This document shows, piece by piece, positions 1-6,743 of a DNA stretch of 27,501 nt; the stretch's first letter is position 1; every line of letters begins with the position of its first letter. Under the pieces are notes generated by a model, which was given only the letters and a program-made list of their open reading frames with translations, had not been told where the DNA came from and did no database searches. The position numbers were made by a program, and so were the translations under genes. The stretch spans positions 1-27,501 of the forward strand of contig CAYFSC010000020.1 in assembly GCA_964345695.1 (NCBI GenBank), given 5' to 3'. This DNA comes from CAYFSC01 sp964345695. Its GTDB lineage: Bacteria > Bacteroidota > Rhodothermia > Rhodothermales > Salinibacteraceae.

Positions 1-2446
1 GCAGACCGACGACGAGACCCAGCTCGGCGGCACGGAGATTCCGGGCGGCACGTTCGACTACACCGGAGTAGTCGGTGAATTCCGGGGCGAGCCTCAGCTC
101 ATCCCGATCTTCGAAAGCGACCTTCAAGTCGCCACCTCGTTCAGTTTCACCCGGCAGTTTGCGCGGGCCCAGGAGGGCGGGGGCCCTGTGCAGGTCTCGG
201 TTCGGGCCTTCGATACGGGAGGAGCACCCGTGTCGGTGACGGCCCGCGTGGGCGAGGCCAGCACCGCCACGAACGGCACGGACGTGACCGGCTTTGACAG
301 CCCGCAAACGCTCACCTTCTCCGGCGCCGATCCGGTGCCGCAGTCGCTCTCACTGCAGGCAGTGGCGGACGGCGACGACACGGAGGGCGTGGAGCGACTG
401 GAGATCGTGCTGGCATCCGAGGACGGCGGCATCGCGTCGCCGGGGCGCTTTACGCTGTGGGTCCTCGACGACGCCCAGGGTCAGGGCGTCATTGCCGCCG
501 GTGACAGCGGCGACGTGCTGATCGACCGGCTGCAGGCCACGTTCAGCGATCCGCCGACCCTCGGCCTCGACCGGGCGCGGGACTCGCTATATGCCCCCAT
601 CTACAACGACCAGGGCTTCGTGGAAGGCGTCTACAGCGGGTTTCAGGCGACGGTCCCGCCCGATGCCGACGACCCGAGTGGCGTGGCATTCGACGGAGGC
701 CTCAACGCCGAGCACCTGTGGCCCCAAAGCAAAGGATCGGGCGACGAGCCGGCCCGGAGCGACCTCCATATTCTGGCACCGACCCGCGCAGAGGTCAACT
801 CGGCGCGGTGCAACTATCCGTACACCGACATCGACGACGCGGAGACCGAACGCTGGTTCCGGAACGACGACGTGCAGACCACGCCGCCACCGACCGACGA
901 GCGCGATGCCTACAGCGAGGTGATCGGCAACGACTGCGGCAACCCCAGCCCAAACGGGCGCTTCGAGCCGCGCGAGTCGTTCAAGGGAAACGTGGCGCGC
1001 GCGGTCTTTTATTTCGTGACGGTGTATCCGAACCGGGCCGATCTCGCCTTCTACGAAGTGCAGAAAGATGACCTGCTCGCCTGGCACCGACAGGATCCGG
1101 TGGACGCCACCGAGATGCGCCGGAATCTCATCCAGGCCAGCTTCCAGGGCAACGTCCTGAACCCGTTCGTTGTCGACTCGACCCTGGCCGATCGCGCGTA
1201 CGGTAGCGGGGGCGGCACGCCGGGCGGCGAGGCCATTCCCATCATCGAGGCGCGCAACCAGGGCATCGGTGCAGCCGTCACGATCGAGGGCACCGTGACC
1301 CGCGCATTCGGCGCCTACGCCCGCCTGCAGGACGACAGCGGACCGACGGGCGCCAGTGGTCTCGTGGTGCGCCAAACCTTTGGTGGGCTGAGCGATGCGT
1401 TTCAGCAGGACATCGAGGAGGGCACCATCCAGCCGGGGACCCGGATTCGCGTTGCGGGAAGTCTGTCCGCGTTCAGCGGACTCTTGCAGATCAATGGCGG
1501 CGATCTCACCTCGTACGAGATCCTTGGACAGGGAGAGTCTCCCGCCCCGCAAAACGTGACGCTGGCCGACCTGCAGGCGCCGGACGGCGAAACCTACGAG
1601 AGCGAGCTCGTTCGCGTGACGGGCCTGTCGTTTACCGACGCGAGCGGGATGTTCGAGAGCGGCACCACATACACCGTTGCCGATGGCGCAGGCACAACGT
1701 TCGAGTTCCGCGTGCAGGATGCGGAGGAAACGGACATCATCGGCGAGCCCATCCCGACCGGCACGTTTACGTACGAGGGTGTCGTCGGACAATTCAACGG
1801 CGGGTTCCAGGGGGCCGACGAGCCGGACGAAGGCTACCAGTTCATCCCCATCCAGCCCGAAACGGCGTTGCCCGTCGAACTGGCTGCCTTCGAGGCTGTG
1901 CGCGACGGTGCTGCAGTCACGTTGACCTGGCAAACCGCCAGCGAGACGAACAACGCCGGCTTCCGGGTTTTGCGAAAGGGAGGCCGAGAGAATGGGGGCG
2001 AGAAAAAGTGGGCGCAGATCGGATTCGTAGAAGGTGCCGGCACCACCGACGAGGGCCAGTCCTACCGCTTTCGGGTCAGCGATCTTGCGCCCGGCACCCA
2101 CCGCTTCCGGCTGGAACAGGTAGATGTCGATGGGACGACCCACCTCAGTGACGTGCGTCGTGTGGACGTGCAGATGGACGCGGCCATGCACCTCACGCCC
2201 CCAGCGCCGAATCCCGCGACAGGCCGGGCCACGCTCTCGTTCGCCGTGCGCGAGTCAGCGGAGACCACCGTCACACTGTACAACGTGCTCGGCCAGAAGG
2301 TGGCGACGCTGTACCGCGGCACGCCCGCCGCCGCGCAGACGCGCGAGGTGCAGATCGACACCGCCACGCTGTCGAGCGGGCTCTACATCGTGCGCCTGCA
2401 GTCCGGCGATCAGATGCGCACCGAGCGCCTGACGGTGGTGCGGTAA
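1..2446 (+). CDS. Secreted endonuclease I family protein with type IX sorting domain (5' partial)
   Basis: The reading frame is open from base 2, so the true start lies upstream; about 814 residues are visible. Domains in order: the end of an OB-fold-like domain (about 2-125), a Calx-beta-like region (about 130-470) with the typical D-G-D-D-x-E-G-x-E pattern, an endonuclease I (EndA/NucM) domain (about 485-1200), a second OB-fold-like domain (about 1235-1860), a FN3-like module with the LTWQTASETNNAGF signature (about 1925-2180) and a C-terminal Por/T9SS type A sorting domain (about 2190-2443) containing PNPATG, YNVLGQKV and LSSGLYIVRL. The nuclease signature is EHLWPQS, with the likely catalytic His codon at 713-715, followed by DLHILAP and NSARCNYPY. 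The family is Mg-dependent and degrades DNA and RNA non-specifically. Export across the outer membrane by type IX secretion is inferred from the tail; the signal peptide is outside the window. Likely role: scavenging of extracellular nucleic acid. It converges with the peptidase gene downstream. Confidence 0.9.
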   Translation, partial: QTDDETQLGGTEIPGGTFDYTGVVGEFRGEPQLIPIFESDLQVATSFSFTRQFARAQEGGGPVQVSVRAFDTGGAPVSVTARVGEASTATNGTDVTGFDSPQTLTFSGADPVPQSLSLQAVADGDDTEGVERLEIVLASEDGGIASPGRFTLWVLDDAQGQGVIAAGDSGDVLIDRLQATFSDPPTLGLDRARDSLYAPIYNDQGFVEGVYSGFQATVPPDADDPSGVAFDGGLNAEHLWPQSKGSGDEPARSDLHILAPTRAEVNSARCNYPYTDIDDAETERWFRNDDVQTTPPPTDERDAYSEVIGNDCGNPSPNGRFEPRESFKGNVARAVFYFVTVYPNRADLAFYEVQKDDLLAWHRQDPVDATEMRRNLIQASFQGNVLNPFVVDSTLADRAYGSGGGTPGGEAIPIIEARNQGIGAAVTIEGTVTRAFGAYARLQDDSGPTGASGLVVRQTFGGLSDAFQQDIEEGTIQPGTRIRVAGSLSAFSGLLQINGGDLTSYEILGQGESPAPQNVTLADLQAPDGETYESELVRVTGLSFTDASGMFESGTTYTVADGAGTTFEFRVQDAEETDIIGEPIPTGTFTYEGVVGQFNGGFQGADEPDEGYQFIPIQPETALPVELAAFEAVRDGAAVTLTWQTASETNNAGFRVLRKGGRENGGEKKWAQIGFVEGAGTTDEGQSYRFRVSDLAPGTHRFRLEQVDVDGTTHLSDVRRVDVQMDAAMHLTPPAPNPATGRATLSFAVRESAETTVTLYNVLGQKVATLYRGTPAAAQTREVQIDTATLSSGLYIVRLQSGDQMRTERLTVVR

Positions 2447-2451
2447 TCCCA

Positions 2452-2469
2452 TTCCCTCTCGCCAGGGAA
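2452..2469. terminator. Possible bidirectional hairpin between convergent genes
   Basis: The 45-base gap between two converging stop codons holds a perfect 6-bp inverted repeat, TTCCCT (2452-2457) and AGGGAA (2464-2469), with a 6-base loop. There is no T tract on either side, so a role as intrinsic terminator is only suggested by position. Confidence 0.3.
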
Positions 2470-2491
2470 CGCGACAGGATCGCTGACTCCA

Positions 2492-4897
2492 TCACCGTTT
2501 CGGCCCGACGCTCTCCTCGATGAGTTCGAAGATGCGGCGGTACTCGTCCGTCCAGCTCGACGGCTCGGTAAAGCTGTGCGGCTCGGCGGGATAGATCGCC
2601 AGCTCCCAGTCTTCCTTGCCCAGCTCGATAAGGCGCTGCGTGAGGCGGAAGATGTCCTGCGGCTGCACGTTCGTATCCACGAGGCCGTGCGGCATCAGGA
2701 GCGGGTCCTCCAGGCCCTCCGCGTGGTAGATCGGCGAGGAGCGCGCGTAGGCCAGCGAGTCGGTCTGCGGGTCGTTGAGGATGTTGGACGTGTACGTGTC
2801 GTTGTAGTGCACCCAGTCGGTGACCGAGCGCAGGGCCGCCCCGCCGCCAAACGCGTCGGGCGCGGTAAAGAGTCCCATCAGCGTCATGAAGCCGCCGTAC
2901 GACCCGCCGTAGATGAACTGGCGCTCCGGATCGATGTCGTACGTGTCGTTCAGGTAGCCGGACACGTCGACGTAGTCGCCGAGGTCGCGCCCGCCCATGT
3001 AGCGGTAGATGGCCGTCCGCCAGTCGCGCCCGTAGCCCGCCGAGCCGCGGTAATCGACGTTGACGACCGTGTAGCCGAGGTCGGTCAGCATGTTGTGAAA
3101 CATGTATTCGCGGAAATAATACTTCCAGCCGCGATACACATTCTGCGTGTATCCGGCGCCGTGCACGAACAGCACCGCGGCCCCATTCGGGTTCTCGGGG
3201 CGGAAGAGGTGCATGGGCACGTCGACGCCGTCGGAGGCTTCGTAGCGCACGATGTCGGGGTCGCGCCAGTCGTAAGACTGCCATTCCTCGGTCGTCGACG
3301 TGGTGATTCGGGTCTTGGGAGCCTGCTCCCTGGCATCCTGCAGGTACACCTCAGGTGGGGCGTTCGTATACTCGTACAGCATCCCGAGCCGGTCGCCGTC
3401 CGGACTCACCGCCGCGGTGTACATGCCCGCCTCGCCGGTGAGCCGCGTGCGGGCTCCGCCGTCTACGGGCATCCGGTAGACGTGGCGCTCGTGGGCGGAC
3501 TTCTCGGTGCTGGTGAACGTCCACGTCGTGCCGTCGCGCGAGAGCTGCGGGTCGGACACCTCGAATTTGCCGCTCGTGAGCGGCTGCGTTTCGCCGGTCT
3601 CGACGTCCACCGTGTAGAGGTGACTCCACCCCGTCGCCTCGCTCTGAAAGTAGAAATGCCGGTTGTCCGGCATCCAGCCGACGGTGCCCGGTCCGCCGTA
3701 GGATCCGATGCCAGGGCCACCGATCCAGGCCTCGTCGTGCTGGCGGTCGAGCACCGTGAGGTCGCCCGTTTCGGGGGCGAGACGGACGATCCAGCGATCC
3801 TTGTTATTGTCGGCGCGGACGACGAGGACGGCGTGCTCCCCATCGCCGCTCCAGTACGGGCCGTAGCTGTAGAGCGACCGCTTCGCCTCGCTGGAGTCCA
3901 TCTCCACGTCCTGGTCCTGCAGGTACTGCGGCACGTCGTACGCACCGGGCAGTTGATGGAGGTCGATCGCATACGTCGTATCGCGTTGCAGATCCTGGAT
4001 GTGAAGCGAAAAGTCCGCCGGCGGGATGCCGACCTTTGGACGCGCCTCCAGCGATCGGGCGAAGCCGGAGAGGGTCACGTAGTCCGCCACGATTGTCTCC
4101 TCCGCCTCCGAGGGGTCGTCGGTTTGCGTGAACGACACAAACCGCTCCGTTGGGTCGATCTGCAGCTGCTGCGGACGCTGGCTGCCGTAGTGGTACGTCG
4201 GCGGCGGATTGTCGGCGGCGCGGTCGCGCTCCCGAGCGTCCTCGGCCTGTTCGTCTTCGGTTTGCTCCTCCGCCAGCGTCTCGAACAGGGCCGTTTGCTG
4301 TTCTTCAAGGAACTGCTCCTGCGGTGTGGGGTCCTCTTCGGGCGATTCGGATCCAGGGCGCAAATCCGTGAGCTGACGCACGAGGCCCGAAGACAGCGTC
4401 AGCGCGAACAGGTTGTCGTCGCGGCGGAACAGGATGCGCTCGCCGTCCGGGTCGAAGCGCGGATTGGATTCGCGCGCCCGAGTGTCCGTCAGGCGGGTCT
4501 GTGCGTCCGTGTCGCGATTGTAGAGGGCGAGGTCGCCGTCGGCGGCGTATACCTTGCGCTGCCGGTCGGCGGTGTAGACGTGCTCGCCATGCTGCCAGCC
4601 GGTAAAGGTGGGCGGATTCGACCGACGTTCTGCCGGCGGGACTTTTTGCGGCTCGCCGCCGTCGCGGGGCACTTTGTAGAGGGAGTCGCTGGGAAAGTCG
4701 CCGCCCGGGTTCCACGAGAAATACAACACGTCGCCGCTTTCGTGCCAGCGCGCGTTGGACGGCCAGGAGCCCACGTACGTATCCGGATCCTGCATGATGG
4801 TCTCCACCGTGAGCGAGGACGAAGGGGCCGGCTGGGCCCGCACGAGGCACGGAAGGGAGAGAATGACGGCGAAGATGAGGCCAGCAGGGGTACGCAT
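2492..4897 (-). CDS. S9 family prolyl oligopeptidase-type serine peptidase, secreted
   Basis: An 801-residue peptidase of the S9 (prolyl oligopeptidase/dipeptidyl peptidase IV) family, which cleaves peptides and shows an N-terminal beta-propeller over a C-terminal alpha/beta hydrolase. The start at 4897 is chosen because it begins a clear signal peptide (MRTPAGLIFAVILSLPCLVRA, cleavage near Ala-Gln); the frame extends upstream without a signal. WD/TolB-like propeller repeats fill about residues 30-530. The catalytic triad is readable as Ser666 in GGSYGGF, Asp741 in HGLVDTNV and His774 in YPAEPHSF, with spacings normal for the family. A Glu/Gln-rich charged insert lies in the propeller (nt about 4200-4330), as in many bacterial homologues. 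Predicted periplasmic or secreted. It is transcribed away from the first ECF sigma gene. The Shine-Dalgarno sequence is weak. Confidence 0.94.
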   Translation of the reverse strand: MRTPAGLIFAVILSLPCLVRAQPAPSSSLTVETIMQDPDTYVGSWPSNARWHESGDVLYFSWNPGGDFPSDSLYKVPRDGGEPQKVPPAERRSNPPTFTGWQHGEHVYTADRQRKVYAADGDLALYNRDTDAQTRLTDTRARESNPRFDPDGERILFRRDDNLFALTLSSGLVRQLTDLRPGSESPEEDPTPQEQFLEEQQTALFETLAEEQTEDEQAEDARERDRAADNPPPTYHYGSQRPQQLQIDPTERFVSFTQTDDPSEAEETIVADYVTLSGFARSLEARPKVGIPPADFSLHIQDLQRDTTYAIDLHQLPGAYDVPQYLQDQDVEMDSSEAKRSLYSYGPYWSGDGEHAVLVVRADNNKDRWIVRLAPETGDLTVLDRQHDEAWIGGPGIGSYGGPGTVGWMPDNRHFYFQSEATGWSHLYTVDVETGETQPLTSGKFEVSDPQLSRDGTTWTFTSTEKSAHERHVYRMPVDGGARTRLTGEAGMYTAAVSPDGDRLGMLYEYTNAPPEVYLQDAREQAPKTRITTSTTEEWQSYDWRDPDIVRYEASDGVDVPMHLFRPENPNGAAVLFVHGAGYTQNVYRGWKYYFREYMFHNMLTDLGYTVVNVDYRGSAGYGRDWRTAIYRYMGGRDLGDYVDVSGYLNDTYDIDPERQFIYGGSYGGFMTLMGLFTAPDAFGGGAALRSVTDWVHYNDTYTSNILNDPQTDSLAYARSSPIYHAEGLEDPLLMPHGLVDTNVQPQDIFRLTQRLIELGKEDWELAIYPAEPHSFTEPSSWTDEYRRIFELIEESVGPKR

Positions 4898-5142
4898 ACA
4901 AAGACAAAGGCAGGTGAGTACAATGACGCAGATCCAACATAGGACCCAATCGTACGAAAATCGACCGGCGTGAAGACTATGCAAAAGGAAGGGGCGGGAG
5001 CAGCCCCCGCTGGTCATAGCAGCCACGACACGTGCACTACCATGCGATTGTGCACGGCGTCGCGGACCCTCGGCGGTGGCACTCGGACAGCACGCATACT
5101 GTGGCGGACTCCAGGCAATCACATACAGCGACGGAGGCGACG
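4898..5142. promoter_or_regulatory. Divergent spacer with inverted repeats upstream of the first ECF sigma gene
   Basis: This 245-base region separates the divergent peptidase and sigma genes, so it must hold both promoters. It contains a perfect 7-bp inverted repeat CGTGCAC (5031-5037) / GTGCACG (5050-5056) with a 12-base spacer, and a GC hairpin GGGGC (4991-4995) / GCCCC (5003-5007). No convincing sigma-70 or Bacteroidota TAnnTTTG promoter could be picked by eye. The 7-bp palindrome has operator-like geometry but this is inference. Confidence 0.35.
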
Positions 5143-5685
5143 ATGCGGCGGTGGTGCCGAAAGATTCGTGACTCCGACACGACGGCTTTTGAACGCCTGT
5201 ACCGGGCGCAGTACGCGCCCTTGTTGCGCTATGCGCATTCGATTGTTCGGACGGAGGCGGCGGCGCAGGACGTGGTCCAGCAGGCCTTCATGGAGGTGTG
5301 GGACATGCGGAGCGACCTCGACCCCGATCGGTCGCTGAAGGCGCTTCTGTACCGCATCGTCCGGAATCGCGCCTACAATCAGAAGCGCAACGAAAAGAAC
5401 CGACGATCGAAGCAAGAAGAAATTCAGCGGACCATGGCTCCCGCGCAAGACGATCCGCAGGGTGCGCTCGACGCCGAAAAGCTGGAAAGCCGTCTCGATG
5501 CCTGGATCGACGATCTTCCGGAGCGGCAGCAGGAGGCCCTGTGCCTGAGCCGGTTCGACAACCTGAGCCACGACGAGATCGCAGCGGTGATGGGCATCTC
5601 CCCGCGGACCGTCAACAACCACATCGTTCGAGCCCTGCAGCGCCTGCGCGAGCACGTCCGTGCCTACGATCCGAGCTTGCTGTGA
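5143..5685 (+). CDS. ECF-type RNA polymerase sigma factor (FecI-like)
   Basis: A 180-residue sigma-70 family factor of the extracytoplasmic function type. The start at 5143 is preferred because GGAGG at 5133-5137 sits five bases upstream; an in-frame ATG at 5032 would add 37 residues of non-conserved sequence. Region 2 covers about residues 12-80 (FERLYRAQYAPLLRYA, then DVVQQAFMEVW and LKALLYRIVRNRAYN). Region 4 covers about 125-175 with LPERQQEALCLSRF followed by the helix-turn-helix LSHDEIAAVMGISPRTVNNH. The wording of region 4 is that of Bacteroidota FecI-like sigma factors. It is followed after 51 bases by a FecR-type anti-sigma gene and then a TonB receptor, the standard layout of a cell-surface signalling operon. 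Predicted target: the promoter of its own module and possibly other uptake genes. Confidence 0.93.
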   Translation: MRRWCRKIRDSDTTAFERLYRAQYAPLLRYAHSIVRTEAAAQDVVQQAFMEVWDMRSDLDPDRSLKALLYRIVRNRAYNQKRNEKNRRSKQEEIQRTMAPAQDDPQGALDAEKLESRLDAWIDDLPERQQEALCLSRFDNLSHDEIAAVMGISPRTVNNHIVRALQRLREHVRAYDPSLL

Positions 5686-5736
5686 ATCCCGCGGCAAGAG
5701 GCCGGACCGGTGGCATCCCTCAAGGAGACCAACGGC

Positions 5737-6732
5737 ATGATGAGCGACTCTTCCCGACACGACATTCCAGACGAGTTGGAGGCCCGCCTCGCGGACCTGC
5801 CCGACGATGAGGCCGAGGAACTGCGTGCGATGTGGCGGCTCCTGCCCCCGTCGGCGTCGGTGCCGGACCTCGATCCGGACCCAGACCGCGGTTGGAGCCG
5901 GATCGAAGCGCACATCCGGGAGGGCGCGTCGCCGTCTTTCGAGGACGACCGGGCGGCGGTCGAGCACGGCCGGCATGGGGCGGTCGGGCGCACCGTCCGG
6001 ATCGTGGCCGGACTGCTCCTGGCCGCGGTCCTGGCCGGCGCGCTCTTCTGGCAGCAGCCCGTGCAGGTCTCGGCACCCTCTGGAGAGCAGCACACCGTGA
6101 CGCTGCCGGGCGGCTCGACCGCGCACCTCAACAGCGGCAGCACCCTGCACTACCAGCGCGGGTTTGCGGTGCTTCCGCTCTGGCCCGCCGAGAAGCGCGC
6201 GGTAACCCTCCGGGGCGAAGCCTTCTTCGAGGTGCAGGCAACGGGGCGTCCGTTCGTCGTCGAAACGGGGAACGCGCAGGTGCATGTCCTCGGAACGTCG
6301 TTTAATGTGCGAGCCCGGCGCTCCGGGAGCGGCGACTGGACCGAGGTGGCGCTGGTGGAGGGACGGCTCCGACTGGCGAGCCGCGCGGACCGGGCGGCCA
6401 CCGTCACGCTGACCGAGGGCCAAGCGGCCCGGGTTGAAGGGGCCACACCGCCCACTGCGCCGCGGGATACGTCGGTGGAGCGTATGCTGGCCTGGCGCTC
6501 CGGGGGCTTCTCGGTCATCGACCGGCCGGTGCGTACGGTGGTGGATGCCCTGGAGCGGCGCTACGGCACAAGCATCGAGGTCGACGCCCGCGTGCCGGCT
6601 GATTCAGTCACTCTGTACTATCGGTCCCAGACGGATGTGGAAACCATTCTGGGAGATATGTGTGAAGCCCTTCACCTCCAGTACACAAGAACGGTCCAAG
6701 GGTACGTCTTGTCACGCCTCGACGAGCGATAA
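5737..6732 (+). CDS. FecR family anti-sigma/sigma regulator, inner membrane
   Basis: A 331-residue FecR-type protein. The start at 5737 is preferred (AAGGAG at 5722-5727, nine bases upstream); a GTG at 5710 is in frame but less likely. Layout: cytoplasmic N-terminal segment (1-85) expected to bind the sigma factor, one transmembrane helix (about 86-106, IVAGLLLAAVLAGALFW), a periplasmic FecR domain (about 112-235, with LPGGSTAHLNSGSTLHY, GEAFFEV, FVVETGNAQVHVLGTSFNV and EGRLRL), and a C-terminal DUF4974/STN-like domain (about 250-331). The last domain normally contacts the STN domain of the partner receptor. The product is thought to pass the signal from the outer-membrane receptor to the cytoplasmic sigma factor. 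The gene lies 51 bases after the sigma gene and ends 11 bases before the receptor gene, so co-transcription is likely. Confidence 0.92.
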   Translation: MMSDSSRHDIPDELEARLADLPDDEAEELRAMWRLLPPSASVPDLDPDPDRGWSRIEAHIREGASPSFEDDRAAVEHGRHGAVGRTVRIVAGLLLAAVLAGALFWQQPVQVSAPSGEQHTVTLPGGSTAHLNSGSTLHYQRGFAVLPLWPAEKRAVTLRGEAFFEVQATGRPFVVETGNAQVHVLGTSFNVRARRSGSGDWTEVALVEGRLRLASRADRAATVTLTEGQAARVEGATPPTAPRDTSVERMLAWRSGGFSVIDRPVRTVVDALERRYGTSIEVDARVPADSVTLYYRSQTDVETILGDMCEALHLQYTRTVQGYVLSRLDER

Positions 6733-6743
6733 CCCCCCGCGGC

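Noticed and set aside
587..2191. A 534-residue minus-strand frame opposite the endonuclease gene
   Set aside because: No domain signal, and the plus strand encodes an intact nuclease and sorting domain.
2576..4942. A 788-residue plus-strand open frame opposite the S9 peptidase
   Set aside because: The minus-strand frame has signal peptide, catalytic triad and family motifs. The opposite frame is Val/Arg/His-rich with no recognisable domain and is a by-product of high GC codon bias.
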